Source of the DNA: Comamonadaceae bacterium
Lineage (GTDB): Bacteria; Pseudomonadota; Gammaproteobacteria; Burkholderiales; Burkholderiaceae_C
Assembly: GCA_027485285.1 (NCBI GenBank)
Contig: JAIXRH010000046.1
Span: 1-33,154, forward strand
Direction: 5' to 3'
DNA: 33,154 bases
Of this stretch, positions 1 to 9,299 are shown one piece after another. How positions within the stretch are numbered: position 1 is the first letter of the stretch; each line of letters opens with the position of its first letter. The position numbers were made by a program, and so were the translations under genes. The notes beneath the pieces were generated by a model that was not told the DNA's origin, ran no database searches, and was given only the letters and a program-made list of their open reading frames with translations.

Positions 1-348
1 CAGCGACAGCGGCATGGCCACCGCGCCCATCTGCATCACGGCCATGTAGGCCACCGCGGTTTCAAAGCGCTGCGGCAGCACGATGGCCACGCGGTCCCCG
101 CGCTGCACACCCAGGCCCGTCAACACATGACTCAGCGCATCGGCTGCTTGCTGCAACTGGGCATAGCTGTAGGTGCGCGGGGCCACCTCTCGCCCACGGG
201 TGTTTGGGGCCGCATGTTCAACAATGGCCACGCGCATGGCGGCGTCCTCTTGCAGCGCCCAACGACGGCTGCACACCTCAGCCATGTTGAATTGCGCTGG
301 CACCTGCCAGCCAAAGCCTTGCTGCATTGCTTCGTAAAAATCGGCCAT
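1..348 (-). CDS. AMP-binding acyl-CoA synthetase, N-terminal part (cut by window edge)
   Basis: Reading the minus strand from the ATG at 348 gives 116 open codons up to base 1, so the rest of the gene lies outside the window. The translation begins MADFYEAMQQGFGWQVPAQF and continues with YSYAQLQQAADALSHVL and GVQRGDRVAIVLPQRFE. This is the usual N-terminal layout of the ANL superfamily (adenylate-forming acyl-CoA synthetases), before the P-loop and A-motifs. Such enzymes activate a carboxylic acid with ATP and then CoA. The missing catalytic part prevents any substrate call; the ending at GAVAMPLSL fits acetyl- or medium-chain acyl-CoA synthetases. It is divergent from the hydrolase that follows, with almost no space between the start codons. 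Confidence 0.82.
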   Translation of the reverse strand, partial: MADFYEAMQQGFGWQVPAQFNMAEVCSRRWALQEDAAMRVAIVEHAAPNTRGREVAPRTYSYAQLQQAADALSHVLTGLGVQRGDRVAIVLPQRFETAVAYMAVMQMGAVAMPLSL

Positions 349-373
349 GTCTCGTGTCCTTATGATTGAAACA

Positions 374-1291
374 ATGTACCCAATTCAAAAGCCTTCGCGC
401 AGCGCGTTTGTCCCAATCCGTCACCTGAGTTACCACGTCTTGCAGTGGGGCACGCCCTCACCCGACAAAACGCCGCTGGTCATGGTGCACGGATGGATGG
501 ATGTGGCTGCGTCGTTTCAATTCGTCGTTGACGCCTTGAAAGACGACCATTGGGTCATCGCCCCCGATTGGCGCGGCTTTGGCTTGACCGATGTGCCCCC
601 AACCGACAACTTCTGGTTTCCCGACTATTTGGCCGACCTCGACCAGTTGCTGGACCATCTCGTGGGCACACGCCCGGTGAACCTGCTGGGCCACAGCATG
701 GGCGGCCATGTGGCGACCCTGTATGCAGGCATTCGGCCCGCGCGCATACACAGGCTCATCAACCTCGAAGGCTTTGGCTTGCCCGCCACCCGCCCTGCGC
801 AAGCGCCGGGGCGCTTGGCCAAATGGATGGATGAGCTCAAAGCCTTGCATCGCGGCGACATCGACCTCAAGCCCTACCCCAGCCTCGAAGCGGTGGCTCA
901 GCGCCTGATCAAAACCAACCCGCGTTTGGGCTCAGACAAAGCCCAATGGCTGGCCCAACACTGGGCGCGTGCCAACGCGCACGGCGAATGGCGCATCTTG
1001 GGTCATGCGGCCCACAAAGTGGTCAATGCCCAGCTGTTCAAAACCGATGAGACCCAGGCCATTTATGAGCGCATCACCGCACCCACCCTGTGCGTGGTGG
1101 CCAGCAGCGACAGCATCAGCCAATGGTGGAAAGACATCTACACCTTGGAGGAGTTCAAGCAGCGCATTGCCGCGGTGCCCCACATCCGCCATGCCGTGAT
1201 GGAGGATGCGGGCCACATGCTGCACCACGACCAACCCGAGGCCTTGGCTCGGTTGATCGAGGAATTCTTACGTCATCCATCTGTCACATGA
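374..1291 (+). CDS. alpha/beta-fold hydrolase
   Basis: A 305-residue serine hydrolase of the alpha/beta fold. Visible motifs are the oxyanion-hole HGW (residues 39-41), the nucleophile elbow GHSMGG with Ser108, a likely acid Asp246 in ASSDS, and His281 in AGHML, so the catalytic triad appears complete. The substrate is unknown; the family includes esterases, haloalkane dehalogenase-like and C-C bond hydrolases. I chose the ATG at 374 because the earlier in-frame ATG at 347 overlaps the start codon of the divergent synthetase; ATG 362 is also possible. None of the three has a clear Shine-Dalgarno sequence. There is no signal peptide, so the protein is probably cytoplasmic. The gene is separated by about 40 bp from the exported protein downstream. 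Confidence 0.85.
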   Translation: MYPIQKPSRSAFVPIRHLSYHVLQWGTPSPDKTPLVMVHGWMDVAASFQFVVDALKDDHWVIAPDWRGFGLTDVPPTDNFWFPDYLADLDQLLDHLVGTRPVNLLGHSMGGHVATLYAGIRPARIHRLINLEGFGLPATRPAQAPGRLAKWMDELKALHRGDIDLKPYPSLEAVAQRLIKTNPRLGSDKAQWLAQHWARANAHGEWRILGHAAHKVVNAQLFKTDETQAIYERITAPTLCVVASSDSISQWWKDIYTLEEFKQRIAAVPHIRHAVMEDAGHMLHHDQPEALARLIEEFLRHPSVT

Positions 1292-1330
1292 CCCACTAAA
1301 ATCGCGCGTTCACTTTTTCAAATCCACGTC

Positions 1331-1885
1331 ATGACCCGCCCCGCCAAACTCCGCGCCACCCTGGCTGCTTTAGCCATTGTTGGCACTTTCGGCCTAGACG
1401 CCGCAGCAGCGGCAGACAGCAGCATGTACGGTTTACAACCCTGCCCTGACAGTTTGGCGGTGCAAGGCGGTGCCGACCCCTCCAGAAAATGGGATGTGTC
1501 GCTCTCGCCTTACACCTTCCATTGGAGCGGCCCCAGCCCCGAACACAAACCAGTCAAGCTGGTGTCACTGGACAGGCAACTCCAAGGCGGCAGATTTTGT
1601 GGACTGGCGCTGTTCACCAACTCGTTTGGTCAGCCATCGGCCTATGGCTATGTGGGTCAGCAGTGGAACAACATTTTGGGCAACCCCAAGCTGTTCAGCA
1701 AAGTCTCCGCTGGCTTCATCTATGGCTACAAAGGCAAGCACAAAGATGCCATCGACTTCAACTCGTCTGGCATAGCCCCCGCCATCATTCCTTCTTTGGG
1801 GTATGCCTTCTCGCCTCAAGATTCTGCGCAAGTCTTCCTGCTCGGAACCGCGGGGTTGACCTTCGCCTACGTGCGCGGCTTCTGA
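1331..1885 (+). CDS. small exported protein, possible outer-membrane beta-barrel
   Basis: A 184-residue protein of unknown function. The first 28 or so residues form a typical Sec signal peptide (basic start, then hydrophobic ALAIVGTFGLDAAAAA with an AAA-A cleavage region). The mature part is rich in alternating aromatic and glycine residues: GLALFTNSFGQPSAYGYVG, KVSAGFIYGYKGKHK, IAPAIIPSLGYAF, and a final aromatic residue (Phe184). This pattern resembles small outer-membrane beta-barrels of the PagP-like kind, which is a by-eye judgement. It sits between the hydrolase and prfB with no obvious functional tie. The start ATG is the only reasonable one because it opens the signal peptide. Confidence 0.7.
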   Translation: MTRPAKLRATLAALAIVGTFGLDAAAAADSSMYGLQPCPDSLAVQGGADPSRKWDVSLSPYTFHWSGPSPEHKPVKLVSLDRQLQGGRFCGLALFTNSFGQPSAYGYVGQQWNNILGNPKLFSKVSAGFIYGYKGKHKDAIDFNSSGIAPAIIPSLGYAFSPQDSAQVFLLGTAGLTFAYVRGF

Positions 1886-1945
1886 GCACCGGCCCGAACG
1901 TGAGAAAATCTGCGGTTTCCCCAGCCAACTAAAGAAGACCGCATC

Positions 1946-3050
1946 ATGGAAGCAGAACGCATCAACCTCATTGGATCTACCCTCGCCGACCTGAGCGTGC
2001 GCACGGTCGATCTTCGGAGGTATCTTTGACTACGATGCCAAATCTGAGCGCCTGCGCACTGTCAACGCCTCGCTAGAAGACCCCACGGTCTGGAACGACC
2101 CCAAAAAAGCCCAAGAGCTGGGTCGTGAGAAGAAAGCCCTCGATGGCGTGGTCGTCACCCTCACTCGCCTGACCCAAGAGCTGGAAGACAACGCCGAGTT
2201 GTTTGAGATGAGCAAAGCCGACAACGACGAAGACGGCTTAATCACCATTGAGACCGACACCCAAGGCTTGGTCAAGACCATCGAAGAGCTCGAATTCCGC
2301 CGCATGTTCAGCAACGAAGCGGACCCGCTCAATTGCTTCCTCGACATCCAAGCCGGTGCCGGTGGCACCGAAGCCTGCGACTGGGCCAGCATGCTGCTGC
2401 GCCAGTACCTCAAGTACGCCGAACGCAAGGGCTTCAAAACCACCGTCGAAGACGAGTCTGCGGGCGACGTGGCCGGCATCAAGGGCGCGACCATCAAGAT
2501 CGAAGGCGAATACGCCTTTGGTTTGCTGCGCACCGAAACCGGCGTGCACCGCTTGGTGCGCAAATCACCGTTTGACAGCTCGGGCGGTCGCCACACCTCG
2601 TTTGCCTCGGTGTTTGTGTACCCCGAGATTGATGACTCGATTGAGATCGACATCAATCCTTCAGACGTGCGCACCGACACCTACCGCGCCTCTGGCGCGG
2701 GTGGTCAGCACATCAACAAAACCGACTCTGCCGTGCGTTTGACCCACCTACCCACAGGTATCGTGGTGCAGTGTCAAGACGGCCGTAGCCAGCACAGCAA
2801 CCGCGACGTGGCGTGGAAACGCCTGCGCTCGCGCTTGTACGACTTTGAGATGCGCAAGCGCCAAGAAGAACAACAAAAGCTCGAAGACACCAAGACCGAT
2901 GTGGGTTGGGGTCACCAAATTCGCAGCTACGTGCTGGACAACAGCCGCATCAAAGACTTGCGCACCAACGTGGAAGTCTCGGCCACACAAAAAGTCTTGG
3001 ACGGCGACCTCGATGCTTTCATCGAAGCGTCACTCAAGCAAGGAATTTGA
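1946..3050 (+). CDS. prfB: peptide chain release factor 2, programmed +1 frameshift
   Basis: RF2 ends translation at UGA and UAA. The gene is read in two frames: 1946-2026 (27 codons from [19 protein letters not shown]...) ends at an in-frame UGA at 2027-2029, and the ribosome skips one base so that decoding resumes at 2028 (GAC, giving DYDAKSERL). The product has 367 residues, the normal RF2 length. The UGA-recognition tripeptide Ser-Pro-Phe lies at residues 207-209 and the peptidyl-transferase GGQ at 252-254, both at the positions expected for RF2. An annotation that ignores the shift would start too late, for example at 2148. The stop is 8 bp before pepN, so the two may be cotranscribed. 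The start at 1946 is supported by the match to known RF2 N-termini. Confidence 0.96.
2016..2030 (+). promoter_or_regulatory. RF2 autoregulatory frameshift site
   Basis: The sequence reads CGG AGG TAT CTT TGA C. It contains an internal Shine-Dalgarno-like GGAGG (2016-2020), a 3-base spacer, the slippery CTT codon (2024-2026) and the UGA stop followed by C. This is the established prfB arrangement: when RF2 is scarce the ribosome pauses at UGA and shifts +1, making more RF2. The downstream frame is open to the end of the gene. Confidence 0.95.
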
Positions 3051-3058
3051 GGTAATTT

Positions 3059-5773
3059 ATGCACCGCGAAGGCACAGCCCCCTTGATTCAACGCGCCGAC
3101 TACACCGCGCCCGCGTTTTGGATCGACACCGTCGACCTGACGTTTGACCTTGATCCCGCCAAGACCCGCGTGCTCAACCAAATGCGCGTGCGCCGCAACC
3201 CGGACGTGGCGGCCCAGCCCCTGCGTTTGGATGGCGACGAGCTCAACCTCGCGCGCGTGTTGGTGAATGGCCAAGGCACGTCTTTCAAAATGGACGGCAG
3301 CCAGTTGGTGCTGGAAAACTTGCCCGAGGGCACGGATGCGTTCGAGTTGGAAATCTTCACCACTTGCACCCCCGCGAAAAACACCAAGCTCATGGGCTTG
3401 TATGTGAGCAACGACTCGTTCTTCACGCAGTGCGAGGCGGAGGGCTTTAGACGCATCACCTATTTCTTGGACCGCCCCGATGTGATGTCGCACTACAGCG
3501 TCACTCTGCGCGCTGACAAAAAAGCATTCCCTGTCTTGCTGAGCAATGGCAACTTGGTGGAAGAAGGCCACCTGGACCAAGGCCGCCACTTTGCCAAGTG
3601 GGTCGACCCCCACAAAAAGCCCTGCTACCTGTTTGCCTTGGTGGCAGGTCAGTTTGTGTGCCGCGAACAGCGCGTCAAAGCGCCATCGGGCAAGGAGCAC
3701 TTGTTGCAGGTCTTTGTTCGCTCTGGCGATTTGGACAAAACCGAACACGCCATGAACTCGCTGATGGCCAGCATCAAGTGGGATGAGCAGCGCTTTGGTT
3801 TGAGCCTGGACTTGGAACGCTTCATGATTGTGGCCACCAGCGACTTCAACATGGGCGCGATGGAGAACAAGGGCCTCAACATCTTCAACACCAAGTTTGT
3901 GTTGGCCAACTCTGCCACCGCCACCGACATGGACTACGCCAACATCGAAAGCGTGGTTGGCCACGAATACTTCCACAACTGGACCGGGAACCGCGTGACC
4001 TGCCGCGACTGGTTTCAGCTCTCGCTCAAAGAAGGCCTCACAGTTTTCCGCGACCAAGAGTTCAGCCAAGACTTGGCGGCTGACGCGTTGAAAGACAACG
4101 CGCTTGATCACGCGCATGGGTTATCAGCCGCTGCTTCTGCCAAAGCCGTCAAGCGCATCGAAGACGTGCGCCTGCTTCGCACCGCACAGTTCCCAGAAGA
4201 CGCAGGCCCGATGGCCCACCCCGTGCGGCCTGACAGCTATGTCGAGATCAACAATTTCTACACCGTCACGATTTACGAAAAAGGCTCTGAGGTTGTGCGC
4301 ATGATGCAGACCCTGACCTCACGTCAAGGCTTTGCCAAGGGCATGTCGCTGTACTTCGCGCGCCACGATGGCCAAGCCGTGACGTGCGACGACTTCGCCC
4401 AATCGATTGCCGATGCCAACCCTGGCTCAGCACTCGCCACACACCTGACGCAGTTCAAGCGTTGGTATGCGCAGGCGGGCACGCCCCGCGTGCAAGCTGC
4501 TGGCAGCTACAACCCCGACACCCGCACCTACACACTCTCGTTGAGCCAAAGCTGCCCACCCAGCCCAGGCCAAGACCACAAAGAACCGTTTGTCATTCCC
4601 GTGCAATTTGGTTTGCTGGGTGGCGATGGCCGCGAGTTGTTGCAGACGCAACTCTTGGTGCTCACCGAAGCCACGCAAAGCTTTGAATTCAAGGACTTGT
4701 CATTGCAGGCCGACGAAGAGCCCGTGCCATCCCTCTTGCGCGGCTTCAGCGCCCCTGTGTTGCTCGAGAGCGACTTCACGGCCCCACAACTGCTCACCCT
4801 CCTCGCGCATGACACCGACCCGTTCAACCAATGGGAAGCCGCGCAACGCCTCTGCCTGAGCGCCGCACTCACCGCCGTGGCATCTCGCGACGAGCCCACG
4901 CACGTGCTGGACGCCGCCTTGATACAAGCCCTGCGCACCGTGCTGCGTCACCCTGCCTTGGACGCTGCGTTCAAAGATTTGCTGCTCACCTTGCCGTCTG
5001 AAACCTACATCGCGGAACAGCTCGATGTGGTGGACCCTCAACGCATCCACACTGTGCGCGAAGCCATGCGTGCACAACTCGCCCGCGAGTTGCACGACGA
5101 CTGGGCGTGGGCCTTTGCGGCGCACAAAGACAACGGTGCTTTCAACCCCGACCCTGTGTCGAGCGGCCGTCGCGCCTTGAGCGGCATGGCCCTCACCATG
5201 TTGTGTTTGGATGCACGCACCACAGGCGACGCGGTGTGGCCAGGCCGCACCTTCCAGTGCTTCAAAGACGCACACAACATGACCGACCGCTTCAACGCCT
5301 TGTCGGCTTTGGTCAGCTCAGGTCACGCGCTGGCTGTTGATGCCCTGCAAAGCTTCTACAACCTGTTCCGCAACGAAGCCTTGGTGATGGACAAGTGGTT
5401 TGCCCTACAAGCAGGCAGCACCGACCGTGGTGGCCACATCTTGTCGCTGGTGCGCAACCTCATGCTGCACCCCGACTTCCACATCAAAAACCCCAACCGC
5501 GCCCGCAGCTTGATCTTCAGTTTCTGCAGCGCCAACCCCGGCGCATTCCACCGCAGCGATGCGGCGGGCTATGTGTTCTGGAGCGAACGCGTGTTGGAGC
5601 TCGATGCCTTCAACCCTCAGGTCGCCGCCCGTTTGGCCCGCGCCTTGGACCGTTGGCGCAAACTGGCCGAACCCTACCGTACCGCCGCGCACGAAGCCAT
5701 CAAACGCGTCGCTGCCAAAACCGATTTAAGCAACGATGTGCGCGAAGTGGTTTCGCGCGCACTCGCCAACTGA
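3059..5773 (+). CDS. pepN: aminopeptidase N (M1 family)
   Basis: A 904-residue cytosolic zinc metallopeptidase that removes N-terminal amino acids from peptides. The exopeptidase signature GAMEN is at residues 266-270. The zinc site HEYFH is at 302-306, with the third ligand Glu325 in LSLKEG. Downstream are the Y in VTIYEKGSEVVRMM and the long helical C-terminal domain with NRFNAL- and LVRNLM-type segments, as in gammaproteobacterial and betaproteobacterial PepN. Length is slightly above the E. coli protein (870). The ATG at 3059 lies 8 bp after the prfB stop and has GAGG close upstream, so translational coupling is likely. fbp follows 9 bp after its stop, giving a probable prfB-pepN-fbp transcription unit. 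Confidence 0.96.
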   Translation: MHREGTAPLIQRADYTAPAFWIDTVDLTFDLDPAKTRVLNQMRVRRNPDVAAQPLRLDGDELNLARVLVNGQGTSFKMDGSQLVLENLPEGTDAFELEIFTTCTPAKNTKLMGLYVSNDSFFTQCEAEGFRRITYFLDRPDVMSHYSVTLRADKKAFPVLLSNGNLVEEGHLDQGRHFAKWVDPHKKPCYLFALVAGQFVCREQRVKAPSGKEHLLQVFVRSGDLDKTEHAMNSLMASIKWDEQRFGLSLDLERFMIVATSDFNMGAMENKGLNIFNTKFVLANSATATDMDYANIESVVGHEYFHNWTGNRVTCRDWFQLSLKEGLTVFRDQEFSQDLAADALKDNALDHAHGLSAAASAKAVKRIEDVRLLRTAQFPEDAGPMAHPVRPDSYVEINNFYTVTIYEKGSEVVRMMQTLTSRQGFAKGMSLYFARHDGQAVTCDDFAQSIADANPGSALATHLTQFKRWYAQAGTPRVQAAGSYNPDTRTYTLSLSQSCPPSPGQDHKEPFVIPVQFGLLGGDGRELLQTQLLVLTEATQSFEFKDLSLQADEEPVPSLLRGFSAPVLLESDFTAPQLLTLLAHDTDPFNQWEAAQRLCLSAALTAVASRDEPTHVLDAALIQALRTVLRHPALDAAFKDLLLTLPSETYIAEQLDVVDPQRIHTVREAMRAQLARELHDDWAWAFAAHKDNGAFNPDPVSSGRRALSGMALTMLCLDARTTGDAVWPGRTFQCFKDAHNMTDRFNALSALVSSGHALAVDALQSFYNLFRNEALVMDKWFALQAGSTDRGGHILSLVRNLMLHPDFHIKNPNRARSLIFSFCSANPGAFHRSDAAGYVFWSERVLELDAFNPQVAARLARALDRWRKLAEPYRTAAHEAIKRVAAKTDLSNDVREVVSRALAN

Positions 5774-5782
5774 GGACTTGTC

Positions 5783-6796
5783 ATGTCTGTTTCACTCACC
5801 CGCTATCTGGTCGAACAACAACGCGCCAAAGGCCTCATTCCCTCAGAGCTGCGTTTGTTGCTCGAAGTCGTGGCACGCGCTTGTAAAAGCATCAGCCACG
5901 CTGTGAACAAAGGTGCCTTGGGCAGCGAACTGGGCGATGTCATGGGCTCGGCCGGCAGCGAAAACGTGCAAGGCGAAGTCCAAAAGAAACTCGACATCAT
6001 CGCCAACGATGTGTTGATTGAGGCCAACGAATGGGGCGGCCACTTGGCGGCCATGGCGTCCGAAGAAATGGACAACATCCACGTTGTGCCCAACCGCTAC
6101 CCCCAAGGCGAATACCTGTTGATGTTTGACCCACTCGATGGTTCGAGCAACATCGAAGTCAACGTGAGCATCGGCACCATCTTCAGCGTGCTGAAAAAAG
6201 TCGATGCCAGCAAAGCCGTGAGCGAAGCCGACTTCTTGCAACCCGGCACCCAACAAGTGGCCGCAGGCTATTGCGTCTACGGCCCCCAAACGACGTTGGT
6301 GCTGACGGTGGGTGACGGCGTGGCCATGTTCACCTTGGACCGCGAGCAAGGCTCATTTGTGTTGACCCATGAAAACGTCAAAGTGCCTGAGGACACCCAA
6401 GAGTTCGCCATCAACATGAGCAACATGCGCCACTGGGACGAGCCCGTCAAGCGCTACATCGACGAATGTTTGGCGGGTGTTGAAGGCCCACGCGGCAAAA
6501 ACTTCAACATGCGTTGGATTGCCTCCATGGTGGCCGATGTGCACCGCATCCTCACACGCGGTGGTGTGTTCATGTACCCCTGGGACAAGCGCGAGCCAGG
6601 CAAAGCCGGCAAGCTGCGTTTGATGTACGAAGCCAACCCCATGAGCTGGCTGATCGAACAAGCCGGTGGCGCATCGACCAACGGCCAGCAGCGCATCTTA
6701 GACATCCAACCCACCGAGCTGCACCAACGGGTCAGCGTGATCTTGGGCTCGAAGAACGAGGTGGATCGCGTCACGCGCTACCACACCGCCCCCTGA
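5783..6796 (+). CDS. fbp: fructose-1,6-bisphosphatase, class I
   Basis: A 337-residue class I enzyme that removes the 1-phosphate of fructose 1,6-bisphosphate in gluconeogenesis. The metal-binding signature [17 protein letters not shown] starts at Asp116, and the upstream acidic residues in the MASEEMDNI region match the Mg-binding loop. Near the C-terminus [20 protein letters not shown] is the substrate-binding segment with the usual Lys and Tyr. Length and ends are those of the family. The ATG at 5783 has GAGGACTTGTC in front of it and lies 9 bp after pepN. A strong terminator follows at 6816-6841. Confidence 0.97.
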   Translation: MSVSLTRYLVEQQRAKGLIPSELRLLLEVVARACKSISHAVNKGALGSELGDVMGSAGSENVQGEVQKKLDIIANDVLIEANEWGGHLAAMASEEMDNIHVVPNRYPQGEYLLMFDPLDGSSNIEVNVSIGTIFSVLKKVDASKAVSEADFLQPGTQQVAAGYCVYGPQTTLVLTVGDGVAMFTLDREQGSFVLTHENVKVPEDTQEFAINMSNMRHWDEPVKRYIDECLAGVEGPRGKNFNMRWIASMVADVHRILTRGGVFMYPWDKREPGKAGKLRLMYEANPMSWLIEQAGGASTNGQQRILDIQPTELHQRVSVILGSKNEVDRVTRYHTAP

Positions 6797-6815
6797 GTTT
6801 GAACCTGCGCTGATC

Positions 6816-6841
6816 AAAGGCCCGCTTAGCGGGCTTTTTTT
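6816..6841 (+). terminator. rho-independent terminator after fbp
   Basis: The stem GCCCGC (6820-6825) pairs perfectly with GCGGGC (6829-6834) around a TTA loop, and a run of seven T follows (6835-6841). An A-rich stretch precedes the stem. It ends the prfB-pepN-fbp unit and insulates it from the catabolic operon. Confidence 0.92.
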
Positions 6842-6867
6842 ATGTCCAACAGCGTTTGAAAACCCTC

Positions 6868-6896
6868 TTGACAGACTTTGACTTTTCGTCGATATT
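6868..6896 (+). promoter_or_regulatory. sigma-70 promoter of the aminobenzoyl-CoA operon
   Basis: A perfect -35 hexamer TTGACA (6868-6873) is followed after 17 bases by GATATT (6891-6896), a 4/6 match to the -10 consensus. Transcription would start near 6903, about 40 bases before the first ATG at 6945. It sits just downstream of the fbp terminator and just upstream of an operator-like palindrome. Confidence 0.7.
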
Positions 6897-6914
6897 TATT
6901 TTAATATTGAAATA
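6897..6914. promoter_or_regulatory. candidate MarR operator, copy 1
   Basis: The 18-base element TATTTTAATATTGAAATA is a near-perfect palindrome centred on AATATT, with a single mismatched pair (T6902/G6909). It begins right after the -10 hexamer and would cover the transcription start, the position expected for repression. MarR proteins bind such AT-rich inverted repeats as dimers, and a MarR gene lies in this operon (10105-10617). A second copy with 16 of 18 bases identical on the opposite strand occurs at 21380-21397. The assignment to that regulator is inference. Confidence 0.65.
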
Positions 6915-6944
6915 TCTAATCTAGAAATAACTTTGGAGCGTTGC

Positions 6945-9299
6945 ATGAACATCGTCTGTATTGGTGGCGGCCCTGCTGGCTTGTACTTTGGCCTGCTGAT
7001 GAAAGCGCGTTGGCCGGAGCACCAGATCACCGTGGTCGAGCGCAATTTGCCCTATGACACCTTTGGTTGGGGTGTCGTGTTCTCAGATGCCACGATGGAC
7101 AACATGCGCCAATGGGACAGCAGCACGGCCGACCAAATTCAAGAAGCCTTCAACCACTGGGATGACATTGAGCTGCTCTTCAAGGGGCGAACCATTCGCT
7201 CGGGCGGTCATGGCTTTGTCGGCATTGGACGCAAAAAACTCTTGAATATTTTGCAAGCCCGTTGCGAAGCCTTGGGCGTCATTTTGAAATTTGATTGCGA
7301 GGTCAACTCCGACCTCGATTTCCCCGATGCCGACTTGATCCTTGCCAGCGATGGTGTCAACTCCAAGATTCGCACCCAGTATGAAGACGTTTTCAAACCC
7401 AACATCGTCACGCGGCCCAACCGTTTTATCTGGCTAGGCACCCATCGCCAATACGACGCCTTCACCTTTGACTTCCAAAAAACCGAGCACGGCTGGTTTC
7501 AGGCGCACATTTACAAGTTCGACGATGACACGTCGACATTCATTGCCGAGTGTCCCGAGCATGTGTGGCTGGCTCACGGCTTGGACAAAGCCGATCAAGC
7601 CGAATCGATCGCGTTTTGCGAAAAAGTATTCGCTGGCAACTTACAGGGCGCCAAGTTGATGACGAATTCACGGCATCTGCGCGGCTCGGCCTGGCTGAAC
7701 TTCCAACGCGTGGTGTGTGAGCACTGGTGGCTCAAAAACAAACACGGCAGCCATGTGGTGCTCATGGGCGATGCTGTCCACACCGCGCACTTCGCGATTG
7801 GCTCGGGCACCAAACTGGCGCTAGAAGATGCGATTGAACTGACACGCCAATTTGAGATCCATGGCTGTGAGGCAGGCCAGATTGCTCAAGTGCTGACGGA
7901 CTACCAAGAGAGCCGCCGCATTGAAACCCTGAAAATTCAAAACGCTGCTTGGAACGCCATGGAATGGTTTGAGGTGTGCGGTGAGCGTTACTGCGACCAA
8001 CTCGAACCCGAGCAGTTCATGTACTCGATGTTGACGCGCAGCCAGCGCATCAGCCACGAGAACCTGCGCCTGCGCGACAAAGGCTGGTTGGATGGCTACG
8101 AGCAGTGGTTTGCCAAACGCGCTTTGGCGCAAGCCGCCCCCGTTGCGGCACATACACCGCCCATGTTTACCCCTTACACCGTGCGATCCGTCACGCTCAA
8201 AAATCGTGTGGTCGTCTCACCGATGGCGCAATATTCTGCGCAAGACGGCATGCCCACGGACTTCCACTTGGTCCACCTCGGCGCGCGTGCAATGGGCGGT
8301 GCAGCCATGGTGTTTGCCGAAATGATCTGTGTCAGTGCAGACGCACGCATCACCCCCGGTTGCCCCGGCTTGTGGAATGACGCACAGACACAGGCTTGGA
8401 AAAAAATTGTCGACTGGGCGCATCACAACAGCGACGCACGCATGGCCGTGCAGCTAGGCCATGCAGGCGCCAAAGGCTCCACACGACGTGCGTGGGACGG
8501 CATTGACCAACCCCTGGCCGCCGATGACACCGAACCCAACTGGCCTCTGATCAGCGCCTCACCCCAGCAATATGTGGCGGACGTGAGCCAATTTTCACGC
8601 GCCATGACCGAGGCAGACATGGCCCGCGTGACCGCCGACTTTGCATCGGCGACGCAGCGCGCGGCAGAGGCTGGCTTTGACTGGTTGGAGCTGCACTGCG
8701 CCCACGGCTATTTGTTGTCGAGCTTCATTTCTCCCCTGACCAACCATCGCACGGATGCTTATGGCGGCAGCTTAGACAACCGTTTGCGCTACCCGATCGA
8801 GGTGTTCACCGCGGTGCGCGCCGCATGGCCGAAGCACCTGCCCATGTCGGTGCGAATTTCTGCCCACGATTGGGTGGCAGGCGGCATCACACCTGCCGAC
8901 GCGGTGCAGATCGCCAAAGCCTTCAAGGCAGCGGGTGCCGACGTGATTGATTGCTCGTCCGGTCAGGTGAGCAAGCAAGAAAAGCCGGTATTTGGACGCA
9001 TGTTTCAAACCCCGTTTGCCGACCGCATCCGCCAAGAGGCGGGTATCGCCACCATCGCGGTGGGTGCGATCAGCGAAGCCGATCATGTGAACAGCATCAT
9101 CGCCGCCGGTCGTGCGGACTTGTGCGCCGTCGCGCGTCCGCATTTGGCCAACCCCGCGTGGACCTTGACCGAAGCCGCCCGCATTGGCTACCAAGCCATC
9201 GCCTGGCCCAAGCCCTACATTTCGGGAAAGCGACAACTCGAATCCAATTTTGAGCGTGCGGCAGCGCAATCAGCGGCTGCCAATCAAGGACCTAAATGA
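6945..9299 (+). CDS. 2-aminobenzoyl-CoA monooxygenase/reductase-type fusion flavoprotein
   Basis: A 784-residue fusion of two flavoenzymes. Residues 1-400 form an FAD monooxygenase of the p-hydroxybenzoate/salicylate hydroxylase class: GGGPAG at 7-12, an acidic VVER after the second strand, and [15 protein letters not shown] with Asp276 as the FAD-binding GD motif. From about residue 407 ([20 protein letters not shown]) the protein is Old-Yellow-Enzyme-like, with [14 protein letters not shown] and [14 protein letters not shown], matching NADPH dehydrogenase/2,4-dienoyl-CoA reductase relatives. This architecture is known from Azoarcus evansii 2-aminobenzoyl-CoA monooxygenase/reductase, which hydroxylates and then reduces the CoA-bound ring without ring-cleaving dioxygenases. 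A salicylyl-CoA 5-hydroxylase role is the alternative. The ATG at 6945 is preferred over TTG 6933 because GGAG lies 6 bases upstream. First gene of its operon. Confidence 0.88.
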   Translation: MNIVCIGGGPAGLYFGLLMKARWPEHQITVVERNLPYDTFGWGVVFSDATMDNMRQWDSSTADQIQEAFNHWDDIELLFKGRTIRSGGHGFVGIGRKKLLNILQARCEALGVILKFDCEVNSDLDFPDADLILASDGVNSKIRTQYEDVFKPNIVTRPNRFIWLGTHRQYDAFTFDFQKTEHGWFQAHIYKFDDDTSTFIAECPEHVWLAHGLDKADQAESIAFCEKVFAGNLQGAKLMTNSRHLRGSAWLNFQRVVCEHWWLKNKHGSHVVLMGDAVHTAHFAIGSGTKLALEDAIELTRQFEIHGCEAGQIAQVLTDYQESRRIETLKIQNAAWNAMEWFEVCGERYCDQLEPEQFMYSMLTRSQRISHENLRLRDKGWLDGYEQWFAKRALAQAAPVAAHTPPMFTPYTVRSVTLKNRVVVSPMAQYSAQDGMPTDFHLVHLGARAMGGAAMVFAEMICVSADARITPGCPGLWNDAQTQAWKKIVDWAHHNSDARMAVQLGHAGAKGSTRRAWDGIDQPLAADDTEPNWPLISASPQQYVADVSQFSRAMTEADMARVTADFASATQRAAEAGFDWLELHCAHGYLLSSFISPLTNHRTDAYGGSLDNRLRYPIEVFTAVRAAWPKHLPMSVRISAHDWVAGGITPADAVQIAKAFKAAGADVIDCSSGQVSKQEKPVFGRMFQTPFADRIRQEAGIATIAVGAISEADHVNSIIAAGRADLCAVARPHLANPAWTLTEAARIGYQAIAWPKPYISGKRQLESNFERAAAQSAAANQGPK

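Noticed and set aside
2148-3050. Stand-alone release factor gene beginning at ATG 2148
   Set aside because: The true gene starts at 1946 and reaches this frame through the RF2 frameshift; the residues between 2028 and 2147 match RF2.
2927-4117. Long minus-strand open frame of 396 codons
   Set aside because: It lies antisense to prfB and pepN, both well supported; its composition (rich in His, Val, Ala and Gln) is typical of an antisense shadow.
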